A stretch of 64,000 nt of DNA from Lycocorax pyrrhopterus obiensis (GCA_014706295.1 JACSVZ010000001.1:2417740-2481739), one strand, 5' to 3'; counted from the first letter of the stretch, positions 11,501 to 26,500 are shown. A program made the numbers and translations. Notes: a model not told the origin generated them from the sequence alone.

Positions 11501-14500
11501 CTCCCTGAACTCAGGGAAAACCCAAATCCAGGCAGAGCCATTCCCATGCCTGTACTCCCTGAACTCAGGGAAACCCCAATCCAGGCAGAGCCATTCCCAT
11601 GCCTGTACTCCCTGAACTCAGGGAAAACCCCAATCCAGGCAGAGCCATTCCCATGCCTGTACTCCCTGAACTCAGGGAAAACCAGGCAGCAGAGTCTGTG
11701 TCCACTCCCTGGCTGAGCAGGTGAAGGTCACTCGTGTCCCCCATGTCCTCCCCCTGAATTCCCACAGCCGTGGATCCCTTGGGAGCACAGGCTCATCCCT
11801 GCCTGGGTGCTGGGCCCCTTCCTGCCTCACACCTGGCGTGTTTTAGCTCAGGGATAAACAGAAAGCTGGACGAGCCAGGTGTGCTCTCATCCCACATCAT
11901 CTCAGTTGCCACTGTTTGCTCCTGGGAGGATGAAATGAGTCCTGGGAGTTGTGAGGGAGTTCCTCCCAGGAGGTCTGAGTGTGCTTTCCCTGTTCCAAAC
12001 TCTCCAGATTTGCACATGCCCTCGACCAGTTCCTGAGGTCAAAGCTAATGATTGATTTCAAGATTGTCCCTGCAGTTTTAACCTGGCCAGGAACGACTCA
12101 GGTCATCGAGGAGACACGAATGGAGAATTTACAGGTAAGTTATTAAAAAAAAAAAAACAAACAGAAAATTGTCTTCCTCCTCCCTGCCAAGATCCAAGGA
12201 AAATGTGGGCTGAAGGAAGGATGGGAAGCATCCCGTGGACAGGAGCTCTGTGTCAGGCTCTGAGACCCAAGGTGACCTGGCTGAGGATTCAATGAGAAAT
12301 CCCAGCTCTCCTTCTTCCACAGTGGGAATTGTGCAGTTCCCACAGGCCAGTGGTTTGGGAGAACAAGCATTGTGTGAGCTCACCAGGCATAGACATTTAT
12401 CATTTATCATTATCATTTATCATTATCATTTATCAGAGGTGTCCAGGAAGGGCCTGGGTGTGGCACTTAGTGACAAGGTGGCGATGGCTCACAGGTCAGA
12501 TCTTGGAGCTCTTTTCCAGCCTCAGTGATTTTGGGATAACGTTTGGTTCTCTTCCTTGCACGCTCCCAAACTTCCAGGCGTGAATTCAAAGCAGAACCGG
12601 TTCAGAGTCTGAGCTGGCAAAAACGTGAAGTTGAAAGTTGCAGCAGCTGCTGCTTTTAAAACCAAATAGGAGACTTTGGCCACGTAGCTCCTGGATAAAA
12701 CATTGGGATTTCCTTGGTAAAATTCCCTGTTTGACTGGAAAAGTCTGGCACCAGGAGCTGCTCTGCACAGAGGCATTTTTGGCACAGCAGAACTCTGAAG
12801 GTTTTTCAGTGGATGAGCTTGGCCAAATGCCCCAGACCTGCTCAGTTTGTGGTACAAGCAGCACTTCTGGGCTTTTTCCTACCGAAATCCCACCTCAGGA
12901 TTTCTCAGAGACCTCCCCTCAGCAACCTGGATACAGCAGTGCATGGTCTGGGACCTCTGGATAGTGCAAATATCTGCCAGGGTTTGTCAGGGCTCTGCTC
13001 TTGGTGATGTTTTATTAATCTGGCCTCAATTCCAGCCCTTCACTGGCTCCACATGAAACCACTGAAGTTTTTCCCTCAGAAATTACCCTGGGAGACCTCC
13101 CTGGCTCCCCAGGGCCGGGTCTGAGCTTGATCCTTAGCCCAGATCCCAGGTGAGACACTCTGGAAATGCTGGGAATCTTCAGAAATGAGCAAAAAACTCC
13201 ATTTTCGTCCCATGGTCTGAGTAATCTGTTTTATCACGTGGACCATGGAAAAGCTCCCACCCTTTGGAATTGCTCAGGGTGTGGGACACTGGTTCAGGAT
13301 AAACCTGCATTTTTCTGTGTCTGTGAAGCTGAGTGCTCACAGCTTCCAGCACTTCAAACAAGCCCTGGAATATTTTGGCCATTAAAGGCTGATCTTCCAT
13401 GGCTTTCCCTAGGAAGGAGTTGGTTTTTTTGGGATCAGTCACTGCTTTTCCAAGAGGGATGTGTTTCACTGCAGTCCCCAGGAGTCTGTGAGTAGAAGTG
13501 GAATCTCTCCCTGATTTCTGTGCAGTTTGTCTCATGGAATTCTGTCTTTTCCAGATGGCTTTAAGGAATTATATTGAGGAATGTAAATTCCCTCCAGAGC
13601 CAGATGCTGTTTGTCGATATCAGCAGTGCCATGGCTACTCCAAAATCCAAATATTTTTTACAGACCCAGACTTTAAGGTAAATTTCCAGTTGGAAAAGGT
13701 TTGAGAAGTACAACTTGATGTGTTTTCTGCCCCTTTTTATATGATCTGCTAAGCTGAGCACTGCTTTCTCTTGTGGGTTGATTTTGATTTGGTTTTGGTT
13801 CCATTTCTGCCGTTTCTCATTTTTAGGGTTTTATACGTGTTATTTGCTGTCAGCAGTGCAGGGTGGAGTTCCACATCAGCTGCTGGAAAAAGCTGAAAAC
13901 AACAAGCTACAGTGATAAAAATGATAAGGTGAGGCCTTTGCCAGACCAGAATTTTTTAAAATGTTGTAAGATTCTAGCATTGAGGTATTTAAAGGAATTT
14001 CACAACATTCAGCAGCCAGGATAAAATGAAGGGAAATCATCAGGCACCATGGGAACTCCTAAAAGTGTTCTGGAAGTTGGCTCTTGGGTCTGAAGTTGGA
14101 GGAGGGAGCTTTGGGAATAAAAGGTGCCACGGATTTTCCATGAATTTTGATTTTCAGCCCTTCCCAAGTCAGCTCTCAGGCAGCATCCAGGAAGAGTTTA
14201 GGATTGTGCTTCCTTTAATTGCTTTGGTCACCTCAAATGAAGGAATTAATTTGTGTGAGGACATGGATTGTGTGTGGATTTAAATCCCTTTGTTGTGTGT
14301 GTCCTTCTCTCCTGCAGGATTTTCTTAAGGAAATGTGTTTTACTCCTGATTGTAAAGGCCTTATTTCCAAAATAGTTATTTTCAGTTCTTCTGGGCTGGT
14401 GAAATGTGAAGTAAGTATGGTCATATTTTATATGGAAGTAATTAGAATATTAAGGGGATAAAGTGAAGATGGGAATGTAACTGCAGAATAAAAAAAACTG

Positions 14501-17500
14501 TGCTGCCTTAATTACAGAATGTGGTGATTCTTTAGGAATATTAATTTCCTGTTCTAGTGGAGCAGGAATTGCCTTGTGGTGTTGGTCAGATTCTCATGGA
14601 TGGGGACTGGAGTTCAGTAATCCTTCAGGAATAACCCCCCAGAGCCACAGGAAGGTGGAGAATTAATAATGAATTCTCCCCAGAGCAGAGTAGACCTGAG
14701 AGAAGCAGAAATGAGTGTTGGGGTTTGTTGTGTCACAAACCAAATGTAATTCCTGTCTCCTCCCTTGTTTTTGGTAGTTTGAACAAAAAATCCCCAAACC
14801 CAAGGAACCACCAAGGGCCTGTATTAAACAGAAATGTTCAAGGTAAGACCTGCACTGTTTGAATCCATTCCAGAGCAAAGCAGGAGGGATTTTTGTGCCT
14901 TTTTACGAAGGTTGTGGAAAGTTATCCTTGCCCTTTGCTTGAGAAACCAAACAAACCTGGTAAAATCCATTATGATCCAATTATAAAAGCGTGTAAATTG
15001 TTCCACAGAATCTATTTGGTGTGAATGTTTAGGAAATGTAAATAAAAATTCATTTAATGCTGCTGCTGCAGTTACTGGTACCCACACCTTTCACATAAGT
15101 GAGTTGGCAATGTTTTGGTCAAGTAACCTTTAAATAATGAGGAATCGGGCTGAGAGGACAAACAAAACAGATTTTTGAAAATGAAGGAAATGTTAATATT
15201 TGGCTCAAAATGCTGAGTTATGGATTAAGTATCAGAGCATTGAAGCCAATCCTAATTCAGACATCTTTAATGGGAGTAAAAATAGTTACGTCTTGAGGAC
15301 GTGGATATTTTTATGAAGTTTTGTGGTCTCTGCTTCTAAGTGAAGACCACTTTTATTGTATTTGTACTCTTCAGTGTGATCTTTTTATCTCAGTTAATGT
15401 CTGGCTCGCTGCTGAATTGGCTTTTTTCAGTCTTAGGAAGATAAAAATGAAGCAAGAAAAAAAACTGCGGCGAAAACGAGCGCGAGAAGAGGCCCGGAAT
15501 TCTGCCAGAAAGAAAACTGAGGAAAACCAGGAGGGAAATGAACAATCCCAGGACTGTGAGCACAAGGGTATGTGGGAATGGGGGTTATTCTCATTTTTGC
15601 ATGGAAGGAGTGGTCAGGAATGGGAGGTTTGGAGTCCCCATCCCTGGAGTGTCCAAGGAAGGACGTGGCACTCAGAGCTCTGGGCTGGGGACAAGGTGGG
15701 GATCAAAGTTTGGATTTGATGATCCTGGAGGGCTTTTCCAACCTCGGTGATCCTGGGATTCTGCCATCCTGAGTTATCACAAGGCAATGGAATCAGCATT
15801 CTGGATATCCCGAGTTAAATCATAGCAGAATCCTAATACTGAACATAACCCCCTCTAAAAAATTTGTATTTTTACTTAAGACAGCTTTTATTTCACTTCT
15901 GCTTTTATTGTCCAGAGAACTGTGTGGTTTAATTCCTTGGAGAAAACCTTGATTTTTCCGTGGCTGGTTCACGCAGAATTAGCCTGGAGAGGAGAAAGGC
16001 TCCAATTCCAAGTGAACCTGTTTAGAAGGGATTTCAGGAAAAGCACGTTAGGACACTGCTAGAGAAAAAAAAAATACCTGGGATCTGCTTCTCAGATGAA
16101 GACAGACTGATCTCCTCCCTGCAGGGACTTGAAAAGTACCTTTCAGATAATTGGGGAAAATAAAAATATTTCAGTCTGTGACTTTGTGGGCACTCAAAGC
16201 TTCAGCTTTTGCCTTGCTGGATGTTGGGCTGCTCCATATTCCAGAGCTGTGAGCTTCCCCTGCAGCTTCTCAGGGCAAAGGAAAAGGGGGGATGTTGGAT
16301 GATTGATTTTTTTGTCTGTATTAGCAACTTGGGATATAATTAATTTATAATTTCCCAGGAGGATTCCATGTTAAATACTCTGGGTGTATTTTTTTAATCC
16401 CGTACATGCCACACTCGAGGTTCTCTGGATCCCTGTTCAGTGGCATATTCTGATCATTTGGGAGGTTTTGGCTTCCCTGTGGATTTGTAAAACCACCTTC
16501 ATTTATGTCCTGTTTGTTTTGTTTTCAATCTTTGCTCTCTGCTTTTCTCTGGCTCATCTTTAGCTGTGATCCTTGGAGCCACTGCAGGTCATTGTGACTG
16601 CTCATCCTAAAATCTGGGCAAGGTGTTTGTTTCTTTAAACAGAAATTTAAGTCACATCCATAATGCTCAGGCTCTGTGGGAAGAGCACCTATCATTATTT
16701 AAATCCTGTAATTCCCAGCCTCGTGATAAAGCAAACAATTCAAAACACCGCTTAATCCAAATTACCTGTACTTGAAAGTTGGTTTTCCTGGTGGTGGGGA
16801 CATGAACTCCTGCTCGTTTTGTGGGGTTTTTTTTAACTCCACGTTTTTAATTTTCCAGGTTATGGCCAGGATTCGTGTGCTGGGGACCAGGTGCTGCAGC
16901 ACATCCGGCGCAACTCCGAGCAGATCAAAGCCGCCGTCCCTGACGCCGCCGAGTTACTGAAGGAGTTGCTGCTCTGGGGTGTGGTCAGCCAGGAGGATTT
17001 CACCTCCTTCTCCAGGAGTGACAGCACTTCCCAGGAGGTGCTGGAGCAGCTCATCAGCTCCTTAATCCAGGAGAAATCCCGGGTGCAGACCAGGGGCTTT
17101 CTCTATGTGCTGAGCCAGCTGGGAGAGGTGGATCCCAAAGTGCACAAGTGGCTGAAGCACCTGGATAACCTGGGTGGGTTCCTGTGCAGCAGCACAGGGG
17201 AGGAGAAATTCCCTATTTTCCACTTTCCCTTATTTTAAACGGCAAAATAAAACTCATCCTCCTTTTCCTTTCCCTCGTTCTAGAGAGGGAGGTCCAGCCT
17301 GGGTGACACAGGAGCTCTGCAGGGCTTTGGCCGTGCAGGAAGGAGAAAATTGAACAGATTTAATTTTTTTATGGCCTTAAATTTCCAGAATGGGCTGCAA
17401 TGCTGAGATTGGGGAATTAATCTGGTTTTGGAGAGTAAATACTGGTGGGGTTTTGCCATTAAACTCGGAAATAATTTCATGTTGGTGCTCTGCGGTTTCC

Positions 17501-20500
17501 TGTTGGGTTTATACTTGGAGGAAGGTGGAATTTTGGGTTTGGGCTTCTTCATTCTGCTCTAGCACATCCATATCCTTCCAGGAGTTCATAATAATACACA
17601 AATATTATTGTACAAATAATAATTGGTGAGAGTAGAATTTATCCCAACCCCATTTCTCTTTTTTTTTTTTGTTTGCATTTTCAAGGCACGAAAGCTTTGA
17701 ATATTTAATTTCTTGACCAAACTCTTGCCCTTTTGAAGAGCAATATCACATTTTAAGCAGTAAAAACTTGAAGCTGGGATGAAACATTGGGATTTTTTCC
17801 ATCTCTTTCAGGTCTGACAGCTACAAAAAACTTCCTCCTTCAATATGGCCAAGTTCTGCAAGAGCTCGACCTTTCTATTTTAGCCCCGCTGTGGAACCAG
17901 AAGTACGGCAGTAAATTTGATTATGTGGCAGCTCACGGTGCAAAGCAAGAGATTTGGGATTATTTCCTCAAACCCCCCCTAGAGAAAACCCGATGTTTTA
18001 TATGGCTTTTAGAAGAAAACAGAGCACATTTCCCAGGCCTCCATCAAGCTTTAGATGAATTCTTTGATAAAATGGGTGAGTAGGGATAAAACACTCCCAA
18101 GAAAAATTCCCATTTATTGCTCAGCTTTGGACAGGAAAGTTCTGCAGCTGCAGTTTGGGAGCTGCTGTGGTGGTGGTGGATAAAGGATTATCACAATGAT
18201 CCCTGTGATTTCATAATTAAACTGTAAATGAGATCAAATATTGTTATTTCCATGAATCACCATGACTTTTATCCTTCCAACAGATGACCCAACCATTATA
18301 TTAAAGAAGCAGGGAAATGAAAATTTATCAGTAAGTGAACTTCGTTCGTGCTTGGTCTCAGCTCAGAAAGAACTTTTTGGTATTTTAGGAAAGGAAATCT
18401 TTTGCAGCCTCATCCTTCAGACTTAGTAGAGTTTTAAATCTCTTGTTTTAGCTCTCTTTTCTTCAATTATTTGATATTTGAATTGCTTAATAATAATTTT
18501 TAAAGTGTGTCACTTTCTGATTGGTGTCATCATTAAAATCCATGCCAAGTGGCAGAATCCATTCTGTATTTCAGTTAATTCTGTGTTCCAGGCACTCTCA
18601 TTTAAAGTTCTTGTCTGCAGTTAAATTTACCTTCACAAATCCAGGATTTACTTTTGATTCACAGTAAAGCTTTAGAGCAAATGAATGTGCATACTAAAAA
18701 AATGCAGAATTTTAAATGTGCACATTAATAAAACACAGATTTTTAATGCCCACGTTGATAAAATGCAGATTTTTAATTTACATGTTATTAAAATGCAGGT
18801 TTTTTTTAATGTACACATTAATAAAATGCAGAATTTTTAAATGTACACGTTAATAAAAATCAGAATTTCTAATATACACATTAATAAAATGCAGATTTTT
18901 TTAATGTACACAGTAAGGAAATGCGGAATTTTAAATTTACACATTAGTAAAATGCAGATTTTTAAATGTGCACATTAATAAAAGGCAGAATTTTACATGT
19001 ACACATTAATAAAATGCAGAATTTTTAATGTGCACCTTATTAAAATGCAGATTTTTAATGTACACAATAATAAAATGCGTATTTTTTAATGTGTATGTTA
19101 ATAAAATGCAAATTTTTTAGTGTATACATTTATAAAATGCAATTTTTAATTTACACATTAATAAAATGCAGATTTTTTTAATGCACACGTTAATAAAATG
19201 CAGATATTTTAAATGTACACATTAATAAAAATGCAGATTTTTAGTTTACACATTAATAAAATGCAGAATTTTAAATGTGCACATTAATAAAAATGCAGAT
19301 TTTTAATTTACACATTAATAAAATGCAGAATTTTAATTTACACATTAATAAAATGCAGATTTTTTAATGTATACATTAATAAAATGCAGAATTTTTAATG
19401 CACGTTAATAAAATGCAGAGTTTTTAATGTACACGTTAATAAAAATCAGAATTTTTAATGTACACATTAATAAAACGCAGAGTTTTAAATGTGCACGTTA
19501 ATAAAATGCAGATTTTTAATGTACATGTCAATAAAATGCAGATTTTTTAATGTACACTAATAAAAGTGCAGAGTTTTAATTTACACATTAATAAAATGCA
19601 GAATTTTAAGTGGCCTTATCAATAAAATGCAGATTTTTAATGTGCACGCTATTAAAATGCAGAATTTTAATGTACACATAAATAAAATGCAGAATTCTAA
19701 ATGTAAACGTTAATAAAATGCAGAATTTTTAGTGCACATATTAATAAAAATCAGAATTTTTAATGCACACATTAATAAAATGCAGATTTTAAATGCACAC
19801 ATTAATAAAATGCAAATTTTTAAATATACACGTTAATAAAATGCAGATCTTTTCATGCACACATTAGTAAAATGCAGATTTTTTTCGTGTGCACATTATT
19901 AAATGCAGACTTTTAAGTGTACATATTAATAAAATGCAGATTTTTAATGTAAACGTTAATAAAATGCAGATTTTTTGAATTTACACATTAGTAAAATGCA
20001 GATTTTTTAATGTGCACGTTAATAAAATGCAGATTTTAAATGCACACGTTAATAAAATGCAAATTTTTTAATGTACACATCAATAAAATGCAGAGTTTTT
20101 AATTTACATGTTAACAAAATGCAGATTTTTGATGCACACATTAATAAAAATCAGAATTTTAAATGCACAAGTTAATAAAATGCAGACTTTTTTTGGCTTT
20201 TTCATTTAATGAATTGGAAAAAAACCCAAGAATGAACTGAAAACCATCACGATAAAAGCTCTTTTATTTCAGTGTTAGAGCCTGGAATAAGCTGTAAATA
20301 ATAATAAAATAATAATAAAAATATAAATATATAAAATAAAAATATAAAAATAATAATAAAAAATTTATGTTCAGGTGTACTCAGAGTCCTGGTAAAGAAT
20401 TAATTCAGATTTGAGTCCCTTTGTGCAGCTTGGAGAACTGCAGCAACATTTGCCATGACTTCTTTTTGTTTTTCTGTTTCAGAATAATGAAATCAAAGTT

Positions 20501-23500
20501 AAAAACAAAAACAGGAAGAAGAATTTGAAAGATTCGAAGGTCAGTAACTTTTGGAGGTGCTAAAACAGGTATTACCAAGCAGAGACCACTTTTAATACTA
20601 AAAACCCACCTGAAAATCCTAAAAATTGCTTTTTTTGAAGAATTTCTGGCATTCAGGTGGACAGGGGCCGTTTTCCTGAATACCTTGAGGTGACTCTGTA
20701 GTGAAGTAGCTTTTCCTGAAGTCAAACTGAGCTGTGAAGACTCAAATTATATAATTTTGTTAAAATTGATCAGGAGAAAAGCTATTTTTAATCTTATTTA
20801 CGACTAAGTTTGGCTCTGACTGGAGGCACCTTCCCCTGGCTAAATTCTGAATTATTGTTGTGATCTCAGTTTGCCACATGGGAAGAGGTGAATTCAGTGC
20901 AAAAGTTCCATTGAATGCTTAGAAATGTTATTAATTATTCATTATTTTATAGATTTTATTGGAATATTATTCTGCCTGACTCTTAGGCTGCCTTTTGGAG
21001 GGTTTTGCTTTATTGAAAGCCTCAGGTCCAGCCTCTTGCCCCCACCTTTTTATCGTTTTTCTAGAATTTCAAGAGGAAATATCAGATTTTTTCCTCTTCT
21101 CAGCAGCCAGGATTTCTTTTTTTCTGAATGAAGTGCATTTATTTGTGTGTTTCTAAATTATTAGATAATTAATAAAAATGAAGATAACTGAAATGTCTGT
21201 AATGGTGTAGACAATAATCAATGTCACATTAAAGCACGTGGAATTAGGGATAACTCCTGCTTGTGGTAAAGTTGTCACAGCCTCAAATGGAAAAGAAAGT
21301 TTGATTAAATTGGTAAAAAAAGAAGGATTTGGGGCTGAATATCCCAATTTCTTTTTCCTAAATAAGTTCTGAAGAAGGAATGAATAATTTTCAATTAAAA
21401 GCTTCCTTATTGTGGCTTAGCACTGATAATTTTACCTGGAAATTTTGCAGTTCATGGTGAGCGTGATGAATTTATAGAACAAAATTCACTGTAAATAACT
21501 TTCCCCTCGTCTTTGCAGTGGATTATTTTCCACAAGCTTTTTTGTGAGGTAAAAACTAAAAGAAATCTGTTTTCAATTAGTCTATTTTAGTATTATCCAG
21601 TGGAGTTAGTACAGCACCACGAGAAGAAGAGAAGATATTTATAGAAGAAAATAATTTGTGAGTATTTTATTCTGCTTTTATTGCCCAAACTCCAGAGTGC
21701 TGGAGAAGAATCCCTTAAGAACACCAAGGCTGGGTTAACTTTATTTTTTTTCTGCTGATTTTTAAGGTACAGAGATTTTCCCAATGAACCATTTGTAATC
21801 CCAGAATATCTCCAGGAACAGCTGGAGGAATTTGAAGCTCTCTATAATGTTTCAAATAGTAACAATTATCAAATGAATAATCATCCAGATCCAATCTGTG
21901 AGAATTTATATGAGTGAGTATAAATTCCTGGGCTCAGCAGCTTCAGGGGGTTTGATTTTACTTCATAATTTTAATAATTTTTTGGATTAATTGGAATCCT
22001 GGTGGTCTGGTGTGTGTGGTGTGTCCATGAAGTTTGTGAAATACAATTTCAGAATTACATTGAAAAACTTTGATTAATAATAACAATTCTCTCTTTTTTT
22101 TTTTTTTTTTTTCTTTTCCCAGTTATTTCTCTCAAATCTTGGAGGAACACGGCCCTCTGGAAATTAATAATAAATTACTGGTTGGGGAATATGAAAATTT
22201 CCCTGAGGAAACTCGGAAGGTGGTGGAAGATGAAGGGGGCCTGGAACCCTTCCTGCTGAAATCCCTTCGTTTCATTATGGTGGATAATCTGATTGGATTG
22301 AGGAAGCACTCAGTCCTTTTTGAAGGAAATCCAAGCAGAAATGAGACTGGAAACAAAGAGGGAAATTACACAGCTGGGGAATTCCACGGGAATTCCTCCC
22401 AGAGCAAGCTGCAGTTGAATCCCTACGCTGAGGAGTTCAAGCCGCTGTCGTACCCTTTGGAACCCCCTTTATCAGCACCTGCTGATTTGACAGATTATGA
22501 GACTCCACAGCACTTGCCCTGTTCCTTCCCTGCTCCCTGCACTCCTGGCAGGCCTCTGGAGAACGAGGATGGCGATTCCTTGGAAAACGAGTCGCCGTTT
22601 TCGGGTGTTTTACTGGAGGGCTTCGCGTCCGAAGGCGCGGCCGTGTTTGTGCCTCAGAGCTCCTGGGGTTACCAATATGGGATATTGCCCCTGCCTGCTG
22701 CCCTGCCACGGCCTGGGTATGTTTATGCTGATCCTGCAGCTCACGGGGACAGTCAGCAATCAGCAGTTCCACGTGGAAAATGCATCCCTGGAGGTTCTGT
22801 GCTGGCTGAAATCCAGGAGTGCAAAGGCCTTTGGGGCCGCCCAGAGAACTCGGATAAGGAGGATTCTGCTTTTCCGAAGGGTTCAGATAAAGCTGAACAG
22901 GGTGAATGGGTTAAGAAGGAAATGGGAAGGAGAAATAAACGTGGGATGAAGAGCAATCCTCACACGAGGATGGTGGCTGTTCAGGTAAGGAATGGGAAGG
23001 GAACAATGCTGGAGAGATTTTAAGGCCACCAGGATGAGCAGAGGGATGGAGCAGCTCTGCTGGGAGGAAAGGCTGGGAGAGCTGGGATTGTTCAGCCTGG
23101 AGAGGAGAAGCTTTGGGGTGAGCTCAGTGTGGCCTTGCAGGGCCTGAAGGAGCTGCAGGAAACAGGGAGAGAGACAATTCCCAAGGGCTGGAGGGCCAGG
23201 ACACAGGGAATGGCTTCCCAGTGCCAGAGGGCAGGGCTGGATGGGATCTTGGGCAGGAATTGTTCCCTGGGAGGGTGGGCAGGCCCTGGCACAGGGTGCC
23301 CAGAGCAGCTGTGGCTGCCCCTGGATCCCTGGCAGTGTCCAAGGCCAGGTTGGACACTGGGGCTTGGAGTAGCCTGGGACAGTGGAAGGTGTCCCTGCCA
23401 TGGCAGGGGTGGCACTGGGATGGGCTTTAAGGTCCCTCCCCACCTGAACCATTCCGTGATTCCTGAGAACTTTCAGTTTAAGCTGCTGCCACTTCCTGTG

Positions 23501-26500
23501 ATTACTCATTTTTCATTTGTGATTCTTCAGAGCTGCTCGCTGAATTTTGTTCAGCCTGAAGTTTTTGCAGCTCTTTTCCCTGGGTATCTCAGAGGGAGCT
23601 GCTGCACATCAGTTTCAGCTTCACTTTAGAGAGGAAGCCAAGTCCTTCTGTGTCCTTATTTTTCCTTTTGTGATGAGTTCAGGGATTTGTTTTCACTTCC
23701 ACAACATCCGAGGATTTGGATTTGTGGAGAAGAGGAGGCTCAGGGAGAACCTTCTCACACTCCATAACTCCCTGACCAGGAGAGTGGGACAATTCCTGCA
23801 AATCTTGAATTTCCAGACATTTAGAGCATGGCTTTGTTTAAAGACTGACAGAACTGCATGGAATTGCTTGTGGTCAATGAAATCAGGGGAAAAAAAAAAT
23901 AAATCCCTTGCAGAAACAGCTCCACAATGTTTGCCCACATCGTTTACAGACCTGGATTAGAGCTGGATTTGTAAAACTGTAGGTGAGGTGCAAAAGCTCC
24001 AAGCCAGAGCAGCTCATCTGTGAACTGAGAGAAGCTTTTTAATCAACTCTTAAATTTTTTTTTGTGTGTTCTAGGTAAACCAGGAAGTTGCTGATAGGGA
24101 AACCAATACTCTGCCTTTCCATCCATTTGAAAATCAACAAGTAAGTTCCCTGCATCTCGGTTTGCATTTCTCCTGAAGGAGGTTAAAGGAATGCCCAAAA
24201 ACTGAATAGTGAAGGAATAAAAATTCTCTGAAAACAACAGGTTTTAACAGATATTTTGTATTTTGGTTAGTTTGGCTGTTTCTCTGTGATGTCCTTGGAA
24301 ACATCACCCAGCCCCACAAGAAGGTGATTCTTGAGCTTTGCTCTGATATTTGATATTTGTTCTGATAGCTTTGTTCTGTAGCTATTCAGATGTTTCAGGG
24401 AAATGGTATTTCCTCTCTCAAAACCTGGATTTAAATATTCCCTTTGGGCACAGAGACAGCTCAGAGTGGTGTCAGTGGCAGGTTTATGTCTGTACCAGGA
24501 GATAAAAGTGAGAAGATGTGGCCTTTGAACTGGCAACAGGTGCAAATCAAATGGGTTTTTGTAACTGATGGATTTTCAGGGAGATCTTCTGCGCACGGAG
24601 AAGGAGCACCAGGTATTACAGGAACAGCTGAAAGAAGCAGAGGAGAAATTTGAGCAGTTACAAAGCAGAAGCTTGGAGGAAACTGGTGCTTTGGAAGAGC
24701 TCCTGAAAAAAAGTGTTGAAGAGACTAAGGTAAAGCTTTTCCCCGTGGATCAGAGGTGGTGGAATCCCCCAGATCCCTGGAAGTGTCCAAGGGCAGCTTG
24801 GACGGGGCTTGGAGCAGCCTGGGACAGTGGGAGGTGTCCTTCCCACCCAAACCATTGATTCCCTGATTGCTCATAAATATCCTCACTCTGCTCCAACTTT
24901 TATTTGAATAAACCACTATTTTCAGAAATAAAAGTTCTTTTCTCCCTTCAGGTCTCCCAGAACGAGCTGGATTGGTTCCACCAAGACTCGGAAACACAAA
25001 TGAAGAAATGGCAGCAGGAGAAGAAGGAAAATCGAGAGAACTTAAAAGCACTGAGGAGCACAGCTAAAAAGCACTCAGACACCAATGAGAGGTGTGATTG
25101 TAAATAGATTTACATCCCCTCATTCTGACAGTCTAAAGACTTCAGAAATCCTTAAGGAAATTTAATCCTTGGCTGTGAAACCAGACAGACTTTTTCTCCC
25201 AGGATTAGGCTGAAATACGGACATGGCCACTTCCTTATTTTGTATTTCTTGGCAAATTACAGGTGAACATCTAAACTAGCTTTTAGATAACTGATGAAAC
25301 CCACTCAGCAATAATTCTTCTAATCAGATTTGACAATTCCTGCTGTGTTTTCATGTCCTCTCTCAGTTTACAGAGCCCAGACTTGGATCTTTGAATGCCT
25401 TTGTTTTATCTTTACTTAAGTAGTTTGGGCCAAATCTCTCTTGCAAAATCATCAGCCTGTTTTTATATTAAAGACTGATTTATTAGGAATAAATTTAAAT
25501 GTATTTAGAGTAGAATCCCTGAATAGTTTGAGTTGGAAGGGACTTAAAAGACCATCTGATTCCAACCCCCTTCCTCTACCCCAGGCTGCTCCAACCTGGC
25601 CTGGGATACTTCCAAGGCTGGGAATTCCATAATTCCATGATTAATTCCATAATTAATGGTATCAAACAGCATCTAAAACCTACAGATTGTCCTGGTGGTT
25701 CCAGAGGAACATGTTCCAGATTTGCCAATAAACCTTTGTCACAACAAGCTTAATAAATGTTTGATTCCTGTAGGTATTTGAAGACCATCGATGACAAGGA
25801 AAAGCAATATAATGTGTGTTTAAATACATTTCTGGAGACCAGGTAAAACTCAGCAATATTTACATTTTTCTGCTTCACTCTGGGTGAAGGCTTAGGGGAA
25901 AATAAGCACTTTAACCCATGTTTCTTACTCTGAGTTAGTTTGCTTTTACTTACCATGAGTAAATATTAATATTTAGAATAATAAAAATCATATTCTCATA
26001 CATTTCCCTTGATTACATGACACTGAGTAGCTGTAAAAAACCTCTAAAATGGCCTAAATTTTAAATACTGCTCTGCTGTGACTGTTCCTCAAATATTGCC
26101 CTTCTGTTTCTTGTTTCTTTCACAGTAATAAATTTGCTAATGAGAAAGGAAAACTGGAAGAGCTGATAAAAAAGAGTCAAGATGACAGCCAGGAGTGTGA
26201 GAAAAGAGCTGTTAAAGCAGAGGTACAAACAAAAAAAAAAATCCTTAAAAACTTTTTTGTTTTAAGAGCTGGGATCATTTGTGCTGATTGGAGGTGGAGA
26301 AATGATACCAAAAATATTGGAAGTGCCAGGGATGGAAATTGCACTTGAAATTCCTCACTGTAGGAACTGTGTGTGCCCTTTAAATCACCAAACTCTTGTT
26401 TAAATTCCTATTAAAATCTAGTTCAAGGTTTTTATCCCTTTTTTGGTTGGTTTTTTTGTTTGGTTCCAGGTCTCAGTGCTCCAGACCTGGAAGGAAACTG

